NCBI GenBank assembly: GCA_034769895.1
Contig: CM068368.1
Coordinates: 689,951,877 to 690,015,876, forward strand
DNA from: Magicicada septendecula
Lineage: Eukaryota > Arthropoda > Insecta > Hemiptera > Cicadidae
Length of the DNA stretch: 64,000 nucleotides
Reading direction: 5' to 3'
Below the pieces are notes generated by a model. It saw only the letters and a list, made by a program, of their open reading frames with translations, did no database searches and had not been told where the DNA came from. This document shows, piece after piece, positions 1 to 9,641 of this stretch; within the stretch, counting starts at the first letter, position 1, and each line of letters starts with the position of its first letter. A program made the position numbers and the translations under genes.

Positions 1-310
1 TATCAAATCTTACATCAAATTTATTATTAAAACTACTCTGAATCTCTTTCATTTCGCTTTTTTGCTCATCAAACTTCTCATCGAATTTACTTAACAATAT
101 CTGCATCATACTCCTCATATCGTTACCATCATCTTTTTTGTTTTCATACCGAGTTGAGATGGGTGTTACTTGAACTGTATTTAATTCGACCAATTCGGTG
201 ACACTTGTTTCACCGATCTGACTAACTGGTGTTAATTGAACGCCCATCTCACTCGTAAATGTTTCGTCAGTGACGCTGACGTTTTCGTCATTATTTTTAT
301 TAGTACTCAT
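1..310 (-). CDS. Gag-like protein, N-terminal part (LTR element G)
   Basis: An open minus-strand frame begins at the ATG at 308-310 and runs off the left edge of the window (about 103 codons seen). It has an acidic Ser/Thr-rich head, the short motif MGVQLTPV, then repeated KFDEKFDEQ / NKFDVRFD heptad-like segments predicted to form a coiled coil. The same layout (GIQLTPV-like motif, then KFDxxFNEKF-type repeats) opens the proteins of elements B (18151) and C (41203). It therefore belongs to the same gag-like family, although no zinc knuckle or capsid domain can be seen. The ATG lies about 160 bases after a primer-binding site, as expected for the first ORF of an LTR retrotransposon. The C-terminus and any later ORF are outside the window. 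Confidence 0.7.
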   Translation of the reverse strand, partial: MSTNKNNDENVSVTDETFTSEMGVQLTPVSQIGETSVTELVELNTVQVTPISTRYENKKDDGNDMRSMMQILLSKFDEKFDEQKSEMKEIQSSFNNKFDVRFD

Positions 311-468
311 TTTGCTTATTTATACACATGCATGCACATAATCTTATAACATAACCCTATCTCTACGTCTGTATTTACGTATCTTCAAATTATATATATA
401 TTACTTCAGGTAACTGTTCCGCTCTTTCCAGTAGGCTTAACTCCACATAAAATCACATTTTATGTCGA

Positions 469-486
469 GTCCCTGTTCAAAAGCCA
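469..486 (-). other. Primer-binding site of LTR element G
   Basis: On the minus strand, immediately inside the LTR, the sequence reads TGGCTTTTGAACAGGGAC. It matches 14-15 of 18 positions of the well-known tRNA-Lys primer site TGGCGCCCGAACAGGGAC. Related sites occupy the same position in elements A (11059) and C (41009). That the primer is a lysine tRNA is inferred from this resemblance. Confidence 0.55.
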
Positions 487-487
487 T

Positions 488-1584
488 TGTTATATTAATT
501 ATTTAATATCTTTTTATTATCATTGAATATCAATAACTTTTACCAATATTTTGTTCAGGCGCCATCTTGTGATAATACAAGAAAATATTAGATTTGCTTA
601 CCTTTAAGGGCAGAATTTGGTTAAGCGAACCAGAAGTAGCGGAATGTGTTATCTGAAATAATTTACTCTTGCTTGAAATGTTTACCAATGACAAACATGT
701 GACTCTACCGTGCACAACAAGCACGCTGCTATACACCATTAGGCGTTGCGCCATGAGACGCAGTTTCACTATTCAAGTTAAAATTCCCCTTAAACATTTC
801 AATAGCCCTCCAAAATAACATATTCAATTCTATTTTTATGATATCATAATTAGAATTACTCACAACCCAGCACTTATTAAATGTAGTTAGACATTCATTC
901 ACTCACGCTCGCATTCTTGGTACAATTTTCTTTTAATTTTCCCCCAAATTGAGCTCATTTTTATTAGTTATTTCTGAAAATTTTTGTATTGACCCTTATT
1001 TAATATTTTGTGTACCCCCCATTTGTCACTTAGCTGAAATTAGTCCTCCAGACGTCCCGTCGCTAAACTCGCACTATAGGTGTTAAACTTTTATGAAACT
1101 TTGTGTTTACGTTTTACGTTGCACTGTTACTTTATTTTATATAAATACTTCACTTTTTGTTGTACGAGCGGACGTCCGAGACTTAGTTTTAGGAAATTTC
1201 GATATACAGCCAGCTGGCGTAACTGATGATTCGGGACTAAGAACGGTTTGCAACGCTTCAATTCTGAGGTGGGTAGGAGCTGCGTCACCAGTTTCTTTGT
1301 GTAGAGATCCACGCCTTAGTTGTTTACAAGCGCATATTACGTAGTTGCATACCTTCGGATGACGTATACATGGGTGCAGCTTATTGACACATTCGTCGGA
1401 CAAAATAATGTTGTCGTTTCTGAGCGTATATTTCCGACCTTGAAGCAAATTCTGTCCACTCGATATTGCGTAGTTGCAAACCTTCATAAAACCTTACTAG
1501 TTTCTTATATGTGACTTTGAATAAAAATACAATTTAAATTGATTATTCCCCAAAATACAGTAGGGCCAGAATTGTACTGTTACA
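488..1584 (-). repeat. 5' LTR of element G (minus strand)
   Basis: On the minus strand the repeat opens with TGTAACAGTACA at 1584, the same start as the LTR of element A (9642). It ends in TAACA next to the primer-binding site near 488, giving about 1.1 kb, the family size. The partner LTR lies outside the window, so the boundaries rest on homology and on the primer-binding site. Short ORFs inside it (for example 1093-1344) are not conserved in the sister LTRs and are not called as genes. Confidence 0.6.
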
Positions 1585-1596
1585 AATGTATATAAG

Positions 1597-1597
<1 letters not shown>

Positions 1598-1636
<39 letters not shown>
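1598..1636. repeat. (TA)n microsatellite
   Basis: An almost pure run of TA dinucleotides lies just outside the LTR of element G. Confidence 0.9.
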
Positions 1637-1639
<3 letters not shown>

Positions 1640-1641
<2 letters not shown>

Positions 1642-3240
1642 AAACAGTAGAAGTACCTAGTACAACAATGGCTGAACTGCCTAAGAAATATAGAAGAAAT
1701 GGAAAATCATCATTAAATGATTAAACTTGTTATTTAAATGTTCAAAAGTAAGAATCAAATTGTGTTTATATTAGTTATAGTTTTGTTAAGTAATGAGTGG
1801 ATGACATGTCTTATGCAGGATTTATGTAACCAGGCATAGACAGATTGTTTGATCACAAAATGTGAATTATGTTTTTTTATAATGTTCCAGTAATAATTAT
1901 TGTTGTAATTTTAAATAATAATACTAATAGAGATAGGGAGTAGTTTTGATGGTAGTTGCATAGTTAATAGGTGTTACAATAACAGAAAAAATAAATTTAA
2001 CATGTCAAGACATAGGCCTATAAAAACTTTGGAATTTTGTAAATTTTAGGAAATACATTTAGAATTTTATAAAACAAATGTTATAATATGGATAGGTTTA
2101 TAATTAATAGTACACACAGCAAATATGGAATCGAAATAATCAGTTTTAAATTATTTAAGAAAATTCAAATAGCAAAAATGTAACATCAGAATTTCTTAAG
2201 CAAAAATAGGCATGTTTGGTGTCTATGTGTCACAAATGTTAAAACCAAAATAATGATGCTATTAGTTTTAAATTCCCAATTAGTATAACAGACTTATACT
2301 AATTTAAAAGTTTTGGCCAAGTTCATGCAATAAAACAATGAATTTGTATGACAATGTATATCTGAATCAACCAACCAGATTTCAAGTTTTACCTTAGCAA
2401 CCGAAAATTCAGATAAATAAAATAGGACTTCTTTAACAACCATCATTGAAGACAGACGCGTTTTTAAAACGGCTTAACTAATTATAGTTTAAACAGAGTA
2501 AACCTAAACCAAACATAATAAAACGAATCAGGACAGTTATTGAAGAACATTATAGGAACCCAAGAACAACCAGACACCAATTTGGAAGAATACAAATCCT
2601 GGAAGAGGAATTGAGGAAGATTTGGACCTCACCTTCGTCCTGAACGAGTAAAAGAAGAGGATCTGGGTGAATCTAAATAATTTTATAACCTTATTCAACA
2701 ACACCCACATTCGAGCACACGAACCACTTAGAAAACTAAATAATAAAAATCACATACAATATAATACACCAACACTAAAGAACACTTGAAGATAACACAA
2801 ATTAATTATTACACCTTTTGAATACCAAAAAACTGAACGACAACTAACAAATATCTAAAATTGTTCATAACCTAAAACTGTGGATAACACACACACGACT
2901 ACTAGTTTGCACTATAAACATCAAAACCTTTTTATATCCTTCTATTGTAAAGTTTGTATTTTGATTTTAAGAGTTGTATTAATTGTTTAACCATTATATA
3001 CGGACTGAATACGCCCTGAGATTATTTTATTTAATAGAATTAAAACAACAAGAATCATTATTTTGGTTTGATTCCAACCTACCAACTTATGAATGAAGAC
3101 ACATAATTTGTCACAATTTGTATTTAAAAGAAAGAAAAAAAGAGAAACGTAATTGATCAATCCTTCAATTGATTAAAGATTGATTGAAAGATTACGTTTG
3201 TTTGGTTTTATTTTGCATAATTATTACTGTTTTCATTAAA
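1640..3240. other. Gene-free AT-rich stretch
   Basis: No ORF longer than about 60 codons, no recognisable domain and no terminal repeats were found. The sequence is AT-rich and looks like intergenic or intronic DNA or very old repeat debris. Nothing further can be supported. Confidence 0.5.
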
Positions 3241-3455
3241 AGATACGACAGCACAGCAAAGCAGACGGACCGGCAGTTGGCAGCTCCACATTACATCACT
3301 GGTTTTGGACGCCGAGGCGAGAGCGAACGGCGAGAATAGTGAACAACGACCGTAAATGAATTCTCATTATACTAAATTAAAAGTTATTGTTACTCGGCTC
3401 ATTATTTATTGATATAATATACATCGATAAATGATGTTTTAACCTTAATCATATT

Positions 3456-3498
3456 GGATCTGATGATGACACCATTGGTGTCGAAACTCGAGTAATCC
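3456..3498 (+). ncRNA. Type I hammerhead ribozyme-like motif
   Basis: All parts of a type I hammerhead are present in order. Stem I 5' strand GGAT is at 3456-3459 and core CTGATGA at 3460-3466. One linker base follows, then stem II GACACC/GGTGTC with loop ATT (3468-3482) and core GAAA (3483-3486). Stem III A-C...G-T closes a short TCGA loop (3486-3493), the cleavage-site base is A at 3494, and stem I 3' strand ATCC is at 3495-3498, pairing perfectly with GGAT. Hammerheads with short stem III are known in Penelope-like elements, and PLE coding debris lies just downstream. Activity is inferred, not shown. Confidence 0.65.
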
Positions 3499-3585
3499 CG
3501 TAATTAGGATTCAGAGAAACACGACAGCAGGTAATTAACCTATTTTATAGTCTTAACCGTTTCTGGAGGCAAATAAAATGTTTAA

Positions 3586-3630
3586 ATTAGGCTGAAGATG
3601 AGAGCACGGGAGCTCTCGAAACATGTTCCA
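3586..3630 (+). ncRNA. Hammerhead-like motif in PLE terminal repeat
   Basis: Core CTGAAGA (3592-3598; the hammerhead consensus CUGANGA allows any base at this position) is followed by perfect stem II GAGAGC/GCTCTC around ACGGGA (3600-3617), then GAAA (3618-3621) and CATGTT. Stem I is weak (GG/CC only), so it is probably decayed. The downstream sequence, ATGTTCCAAGTAAGG and then TCTTGAGGTAAATT, recurs after the other copies near 5130 and 7290. It marks the end region of a PLE. Confidence 0.5.
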
Positions 3631-3692
3631 AGTAAGGAAAAATAACATCTTGAGGTAAATTAAGTTATAAATATTAAATGTATTATATATAT

Positions 3693-3780
3693 ATCAAGAA
3701 ACGGACTGTAGCAGAAAGTGATTGAATATATATATATATATATATATTCAATCACTTTCTGCTACAGTCCGTTTCTTGAT
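3693..3780. repeat. Perfect palindrome, about 34-bp arms plus (TA)n centre
   Basis: The left arm starts ATCAAGAAACGGACTG and the right arm is its exact reverse complement ending at 3780. They are joined by an alternating TA tract. It sits exactly where a forward PLE end (3586-3690) meets a reverse PLE end (3781-), so it is the junction of two head-to-head PLE ends. Confidence 0.9.
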
Positions 3781-3836
3781 GTATATAATACTATAATATT
3801 TATGACTAAATTTACCTCAAGATATACTTTTTTCCT

Positions 3837-4412
3837 TTAGGAACATGTTTCGGGAGATCTTGTTCTCCCATCTTCAGCCTTCGCCATCTTGTTTCTGGTG
3901 AAGTATTTGTGTGTTGGCTTCTGGATGTTATTGAGGTAGTTTGTTGGTCTTTGGTCCTTTAAAGTTGCATTATTGTGTGTGGTTGTGGTATCTGTTTTTG
4001 TATTTTGTGTATTTTCGATGTTGAGTGCTTTGAAAATTGTGTCATGTTTTGTATTGATTTGTATTTGTTCTGGTATTAATTTGTTTTGTGTTTTATGTTT
4101 GTAAATCTGTAAATTTTCCCAAATGTTCATTATGGTGCCTTTGTGTGGTATATGTTTTATTAGTGTTACATTGGTTATGTCTGGGAATTCATGTCCTGTG
4201 TTTATTGCATGTGTGGCTAAATTGGATTTATATATATTTGGTTTTTTGTATGCATTTAGGTGTTCAAAATAACGTTTTTTCAGCTGTTTTTTTGTTTGTC
4301 CTATATAACATTTATTGCAATCTTGGCATTCAATTTTGTATATACCGTTGGTTGTTGTATTATCTTTGTTGTGTGAGCTTTTTATCAAAATAGAAAATAA
4401 AATCAAATACAA
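3837..4412 (-). pseudogene. PLE GIY-YIG endonuclease domain (minus-strand copy)
   Basis: The minus-strand ORF (191 codons) contains a GIY-YIG nuclease: NGIYKIECQDCNKCYIGQT, then the basic RYFEH helix, and the TGHEF segment further on. This is the C-terminal endonuclease of Penelope-like elements, which nicks the target to prime reverse transcription. A reverse transcriptase should precede it, but upstream the frame enters the spacer of the inverted repeat. This is therefore a 5'-truncated copy, and its first ~12 residues are read from spacer. The last residues, KAEDGRTRSPETCS, are encoded by the hammerhead-like core (minus strand, 3842-3882). Confidence 0.75.
3842..3882 (-). ncRNA. Hammerhead-like motif (minus-strand copy)
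   Basis: This is the reverse complement of the motif at 5091-5136: CTGAAGA (3871-3877), stem II GGGAGA/TCTCCC, GAAA (3848-3851), then CATGTT. It lies within the last codons of the GIY-YIG frame. Confidence 0.5.
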
Positions 4413-4503
4413 AATAAAAACTGAACAATTAAGAATTAATCAAACTGAACAACACACAAATAATAACAACAACAAAAATTGGGCCACATTCACATATATA
4501 AAT

Positions 4504-5136
4504 AATAAAATGACAAAACTAACAAAACTATTTAAAAACACAGATATAAAAATAGCATACAAAACTAATAAAAATAAATTACAAAATCTAAATAGCTCAC
4601 ACAACAAAGATAATACAACAACCAACGGTATATACAAAATTGAATGCCAAGATTGCAATAAATGTTATATAGGACAAACAAAAAAACAGCTGAAAAAACG
4701 TTATTTTGAACACCTAAATGCATACAAAAAACCAAATATATATAAATCCAATTTAGCCACACATGCAATAAACACAGGACATGAATTCCCAGACATAACC
4801 AATGTAACACTAATAAAACATATACCACACAAAGGCACCATAATGAACATTTGGGAAAAATTACAGATTTACAAACATAAAACACAAAACAAATTAATAC
4901 CAAAACAAATACAAATCAATACAAAACATGACACAATATTCAAAGCACTCAACATCGAAAATACACAAAATACAAAAACAGATACCACAACCACACACAA
5001 TAATGCAACTTTAAAGGACCAAAGACCAACAAACTACCTCAATAACATCCAGAAGCCAACACACAAATACTTCACCAGAAACAAGATGGCGAAGGCTGAA
5101 GATGGGAGAACAAGATCTCCCGAAACATGTTCCTAA
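4504..5136 (+). pseudogene. PLE GIY-YIG endonuclease domain (plus-strand copy)
   Basis: The open frame extends back to 4315, but everything before about 4400 is antisense to the opposite copy, so the PLE-like part is taken from about 4504. It carries NGIYKIECQDCNKCYIGQT and RYFEH, then TGHEF, and ends ...RSPETCS at 5136. It is the mirror image of 3837-4412. There is no reverse transcriptase directly upstream, so it is again a 5'-truncated PLE copy. Intact reading frames in both arms suggest either recent insertion or arm-to-arm conversion. Confidence 0.75.
5091..5136 (+). ncRNA. Hammerhead-like motif overlapping the GIY-YIG stop
   Basis: CTGAAGA lies at 5096-5102, stem II GGGAGA/TCTCCC around ACAAGA at 5104-5121, GAAA at 5122-5125, and a minimal stem III A-C/G-T closing AT at 5125-5130. 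The base at the cleavage position is T (5131). The stem I candidate is AGG/CCT. The motif runs through the last 13 codons and stop of the GIY-YIG frame. Confidence 0.5.
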
Positions 5137-5214
5137 AGGAAAAAAGTATATCTTGAGGTAAATTTAGTCATAAATATTATAGTAATATATATATAAATAA
5201 TAATCCAAAACCAC

Positions 5215-6050
5215 CTAAAATGAATAGCCTAATAAAAATATACAAATTAAACAACCCAATACAACTATTAATCAACTTCAAAAAAGCACCTACATACAAA
5301 ATAGCAAAAATAATAGCACAAAAACTAAAAAGTAACCATCTAACAAATAATTATCACAACATAAAAAAAATAAGAATTAACAGACAAACTAAAGGTAATA
5401 AATATAGATGAAAACACATTTTTCACATCATATGACATCACAAATATGTACACCAACATTCGAATTGATGAAACAATAGACATAATAATAAACAAACTTA
5501 AAGAACAAAATGAAGACACAATATATAACTGAAATAAAAAATAGCCTCCAACTAATACTAAAACAAAATTACTTTAAATTCAATAGCAAAATTTATCAAC
5601 AACAAGAAGGATTGGCAATGGGATCTCCATTATCTAGCATAATAGCAGAAATATTCTTACAACATATAGACACCAAAATACAAAATATTATAAATTTTTT
5701 TGATCCAAATGGCATTTGGATAAGATAATATATGTAGATGATGGGCTATATGTATCAAGTAACAAAAACACAAATGCAGATAACATATTAAAACAAATCA
5801 ATACATCCAAAAATACAATTCACAGAAGAAAAAGAAAATCATAACAAAATCAACTAGTATTTAGACATAACCATCACAAGATACAATAACCACATACAAT
5901 ATGCAATATACAGAAAACCAACTTCCACTAACATCAGTATATCTAATCATTCTGACCACCCACCACAACATAAAATGGCAGCATCACTATTTAACAGAAT
6001 GTACAAAATACCCCTAAACAACAAGAAACAGACAAAGAAAGAAATATAAT
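5215..6050 (+). pseudogene. Penelope-like reverse transcriptase, decayed
   Basis: Fragments in several frames show the PLE reverse transcriptase. Around 5300 the PTYKIAKIIAQKL segment matches the block seen as PTYKISKEISKRI in the better copy at 60.4 kb. Around 5440 the frame reads YDITNMYTNI-like. At 5590-5670, GLAMGSPLSSIIAEIF corresponds to GLPMGSPLSPLMAEIF at 60.7 kb. At 5728-5750, YVDDGLYV is the degraded catalytic YVDD box. Frameshifts and stops separate the blocks, so no functional protein is possible. The strand is extremely A-rich, like the other PLE. Confidence 0.7.
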
Positions 6051-6219
6051 ATACCAAATTGGTTATGAAAATGGATACAATAAAAATACTATAAACAAAA
6101 TAGAAAATAAAATCAAATATAAAATAAAAACTGAACATTTAAGAGGTAATCAAAATGATCAAAACAAAAATAATAAAAACATTAAAAAATGGGCCACATT
6201 CACATACATAAATAATAAA

Positions 6220-6780
6220 ATGACAAAGCTAACAAAACTGTTTAAAAACACACGAATTAAAATACCATACAAAACTAACCCACACAACAAAGATAATACA
6301 ACAACCAATGGTATATACAAAAGTGAATGCCAAGATTGCAATAAATGTTACATAGGACCCAAAAAACAACTGAAAAAACGTTATTTTGAACACCTAAATG
6401 CATACAAAAAACCAGAAATATACAAATCTAATTTGGCCACACATGCAATAAACACTGGACATGAATTCCCAGACATAACCAACATGACACTAATAAAACA
6501 CATACCACACAAAGGAACCATAATGAACATTTGGGAAAATTTTAAATATACAAACATAAAACACAAAACAAACTAATACCTGAACAAATACAAATCAATA
6601 CAAAACATGACACAATTTTCAAAGCACTCAACATCGAAAATACACAAAATACTAATACATACACCACAATCACACACAATAATACCACTTTAAAGTACCA
6701 GAGACCAACAAGAAACCACAATAAGCCAACACACAAGTACTTCACCAGACACAAACTCACGAAGGCTGAGGATGAGAACA
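6220..6780 (+). pseudogene. PLE GIY-YIG domain, third copy
   Basis: The 118-codon frame 6220-6576 contains NGIYKSECQDCNKCYIG, RYFEH and TGHEF, close to the copies at 3.8-5.1 kb. A small deletion removes the QTK after CYIG, and a frameshift near 6540 ends the frame early. Homologous sequence continues out of frame to about 6780. It follows the decayed reverse transcriptase in the same direction, so 5215-6780 is the one roughly full-length PLE of this cluster. Confidence 0.7.
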
Positions 6781-6797
6781 CAATGGTTCTCGAAAAA
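6761..6797 (+). ncRNA. Hammerhead-like motif, third copy
   Basis: CTGAGGA (6766-6772, fits CUGANGA) is followed by perfect stem II GAGAAC/GTTCTC (6774-6779 / 6786-6791) and GAAA (6792-6795). The stem III region (AAATATG) has lost the CATGTT seen in other copies, so cleavage is unlikely. Position at the end of the third GIY-YIG frame is the same as in the other copies. Confidence 0.4.
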
Positions 6798-6880
6798 TAT
6801 GATAGCTGTTGCCCCTGTGATGAAGAAAAGTAGGAGAATAAAAAGGAGAGGAAAAAAATTCATATAGATGTGGAAGCATT

Positions 6881-6942
6881 ACATTTTTCGATGACGTTAC
6901 ATTTTTCGATGACGTTACATTTTTCGATGACGTTACATTTTT
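6881..6942. repeat. 18-bp tandem repeat, 3.4 copies
   Basis: Unit ACATTTTTCGATGACGTT is repeated at 6881, 6899 and 6917, with a partial fourth copy. A single diverged unit and the same flanks (TGTGGAAGC before, TGGAATGACCCCCAGC after) recur at 7080-7137. The surrounding ~80 bp was therefore itself duplicated before the unit expanded. Confidence 0.9.
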
Positions 6943-7200
6943 GTGGAATGACCCCCAGCATAAAATCTCCCCCCCCCCCACACACACACATGCGCGCATA
7001 AAGAATTTCGACGAAACCGAAACATCGAAGCATGATAATGTTTTGTAAACAAAAGATTTCTAGACTGTGGGGAATCGAAAGTGTGGAAGCGTTACATTTT
7101 TCGATGACATATCACGCATTTGGTGGAATGACCCCCAGCCTAAAACCATTATCATGTTAACATGTTCCTAATATGGAAAAAATATCTTGAGGTAATTTCT

Positions 7201-7355
7201 TTATAAATATTAAATATATAATATATATAATGAATTCACTTCAAGACATTTTTTTTTCCTAGTTAGGAACATGTTTCGGGAAGCATGTTCCTAACTAGGA
7301 AAAATATCTTGAGGTAAATTCATTATAAGTATTAAATATATTATATACATAAAGA
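7201..7355. repeat. Inverted repeat of PLE end fragments
   Basis: Arms of about 70 bp read TAGTTAGGAACATG, then a short centre TTTCGGGAAG, and back. They include the TCTTGAGGTAAATTC tail that follows the hammerhead-like motifs elsewhere. This is a further head-to-head junction of PLE ends with most of each element lost. Confidence 0.75.
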
Positions 7356-7379
7356 AACAGACTGTAGCAAAAAGTGTAT

Positions 7380-7836
7380 ATATCATAAATACATAATCAA
7401 TCATAAATAACGCGCGCGTGCACACACACACATCCATATTTTCTCACAATTATACTTACTTTATTTTAATTATTAATAATAAATAATATTTGTTGTTTTA
7501 TACAAGAATATGTTTTTATATATAACTGACAATATTTTGATTGTATTTTTAACTGTTCCTTCAAAAATATACAAAAGCTATTAATGAATTAACAAAAAAT
7601 ATTATTTATTATTATTTCCACTGTTAAACATGCTCACAAAGAAGTTCACTTATCAATGGGCAGACAAAATTACTACATTAAAAAAAAAATGATTGAAAGG
7701 GTTCTGAAAACAAGGGTTAGCTAGATAGCGGTACCATGTCACTTCCACAATGGACAAAGCTGCACATAACCAGTGATATTTCGTGATTCACTAAGCTGTA
7801 CCAGCCACCAGTCAGGCTGTATAAACTAATAGATAC
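7380..7836. other. Gene-free stretch
   Basis: AT-rich sequence with short CG/CA dinucleotide runs near 7410. No coding potential or repeat structure could be supported. It is the flank into which the mariner at 7839 inserted. Confidence 0.4.
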
Positions 7837-7838
7837 TA

Positions 7839-9171
7839 CGAGGTGTGATTGGAAAGTTTTAAGACTGGGCTTGTAATTTCAAAATGGCAGTACTTACAGG
7901 CTTTTGTGATGGATCTCCTTCAAAGTAGTCCCCTTCTGACTGAACACACCGACTCCAACGGTGTTTCCACTTTTGGAAGCATTCCTGGAAATTTTCTTTC
8001 TTAAGGGTTTTAAGAACCCTCTCCGTATTAGCCTGGATGTCTTCAATTGAGTCAAATCAGTCCCCTTTCAGCGAAATTTTCAATTTAGGAAACAGGTAGA
8101 AGTCGGCAGGGGCTATATCAGGGGAATAGGGGGGGGTTGCGGAAGCACAGGAATTTTGAATTTGGCCAAAAATTCCATGATTGAGAACGCACAATGAGCT
8201 GGTGCATTGTCGTGGTGGAGGACCCAATTCATGTCTCGCCAGGGTGCATGCCTTTTCTTCCGCAAATTTTCACGCAAACGCTGAAGGACATTTTTATAGT
8301 ATTCCTGGTTGATTGTCTGCCCCCTAGGGGCAAATTTGTGATGCACAATACCCGTAGAATCGAGAAAAACCACCAACATTGTCTTCACATGCGACTGACT
8401 TTGTCGCACTTTTTTCGGTCGTGAACTTGGAGACATTGTCTCCACTGTGATGATTGTGTCTTTGTTTCTGGGTCATACCCATAAACCCATGTTTTGTCGC
8501 CTGTAATTACCCTATTTAACAAATCTGGGTCAGTTTCGGCCCGATTAAACAATTCTTGGGACACTTCAAGTCGGTATTGTTTCTGCTGGTCTGACAACAA
8601 TTTCGGAATTAATTTCGCGGACACTCGACGCATGTTCAAATCTTCACTTAAAATTGACTGAACCGCGTAGAAACTTAAATTCAGTTCATTAGCCATCTCC
8701 CTAATTGTAAGTCTACGGTCAGAGTGCACTAAATCGCGAACTTTCACAATGTTTTCATTGGTTTTTGAAGTGGAACGCCACCCGGACCGGGGGTCATCTT
8801 TGACTAATTCGTGGCCATCTTTGAATCTGTTGAACCAGATAAAAACATTTGACCGGCTCAGACATTTATCCCCGAAAGCTGTTTGTAAGAGTTCATAAGT
8901 CTCCGAAGCTGATTTCCCGGTTTTAAAACAAAATTTGAAAAAAACTCGTTCCGTTTTTTCATCCATTTTGCAAAATCAAAAATCCGCCAAGACCCGATCA
9001 CACGTCCTCACTCACCAGGATGCCACTCTCTACTGAACAAAGATGTCGTGGTGATCGTTTCACAATGTTTCAATGACAAAACAAGCTTCCCCTTCCAAAC
9101 CCGCGGGCAAACCTAGCCCCTCCTATAGAGCAGTGGCGGCACCTGTCTTAAAACTTTCCAATCACAACTCA
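7839..9171 (-). mobile_element. Mariner transposon with TA duplication
   Basis: Terminal inverted repeats of about 27 bp (left CGAGGTGTGATTGGAAAG, right its near-perfect complement) bound a 1,333-bp unit. TA dinucleotides at 7837-7838 and 9172-9173 flank it, the hallmark of Tc1/mariner insertion. It holds one broken transposase gene on the minus strand. Confidence 0.9.
7880..8966 (-). pseudogene. Mariner transposase, D,D34D type, broken
   Basis: The start at 8966 reads MDEKTERVFFKFCFKTGKSA, and a helix-turn-helix region follows (LSRSNVFIWFNRFKDG, then RSGWRSTSKTNENI). The first catalytic Asp is in ITGDKTWVYGYD, and the second in HHDNAPAH near 8200. A frameshift near 8430 separates these two parts. 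Another frameshift at the poly-G run near 8125-8140 throws the third catalytic block (YSPDIAPADFYLF, about 8085-8125) out of frame, and a stop follows. Once joined, the family layout is complete, so this was a normal ~345-residue mariner transposase that has been inactivated. Confidence 0.85.
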
Positions 9172-9173
9172 TA

Positions 9174-9637
9174 TATACTACATATACTATAGATACTAAT
9201 GGCTGCAAAAGTTAACAATTCCAGTCTACTACATGACTTTTCTAAACAAAAGATTTCTTATGAAATCCATTGTTAACTGTATAATTTTTATGAGTCTATA
9301 GAGACGAGTGGAAGGAAAGTGAGGTGGCAGTGTTGTGGCACCTCACTGTAAAAGATGGACAGTATAATCAGGGCTCCGATGTTCAAGCAGACAATTTTAT
9401 TGAGTTATCCTAAACTGAAAAACTTGATAAAATCAATTCATTGTAATGTTCCTGTTTATAATGTATTCCAAAGTTTCAGTACCAACACTGCACCGTCAGC
9501 AATATAGGTGTCAAAAACATGCATCCATATATACTCCTCTACAAATTATTTAAAAAAGCCATGAAAGAGAGAGAAGAGAGGATAATTTTTTTCTTTCATA
9601 CAGAATTGAAAATTATTATTTATATAGTGGAATAAAC
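9174..9637. other. Gene-free stretch between mariner and element A
   Basis: No ORF, repeat end or RNA gene is recognisable. It ends at the AATC target duplication of element A (9638-9641). Confidence 0.4.
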
Positions 9638-9641
9638 AATC

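Larger units (their letters stand above)
3781..5196. repeat. ~600-bp inverted repeat of the PLE 3' end
   Basis: Arms at about 3781-4380 and 4597-5196 are near-identical reverse complements; the two encoded proteins differ at only a couple of residues, e.g. WENLQ versus WEKLQ. They are separated by about 215 bp. Each arm holds the GIY-YIG coding region, a hammerhead-like motif and the end of the PLE. A transcript through it would fold into a very long hairpin. Opposed tandem copies are a known consequence of Penelope-like insertion. Confidence 0.85.

Noticed and set aside
1093-1514. Overlapping ORFs on both strands inside the LTR of element G
   Set aside because: Not conserved in the other LTRs of the family and on both strands at once; chance ORFs in repeat DNA.
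4088-4393. Leu/Cys-rich membrane-like ORFs opposite the GIY-YIG copies (also 4565-4903, 6159-6341)
   Set aside because: Antisense shadows of A-rich PLE coding sequence; the hydrophobic look is a base-composition artefact.
6881-6942. CRISPR-like array
   Set aside because: Tandem 18-bp units with no spacers, in a eukaryotic genome.
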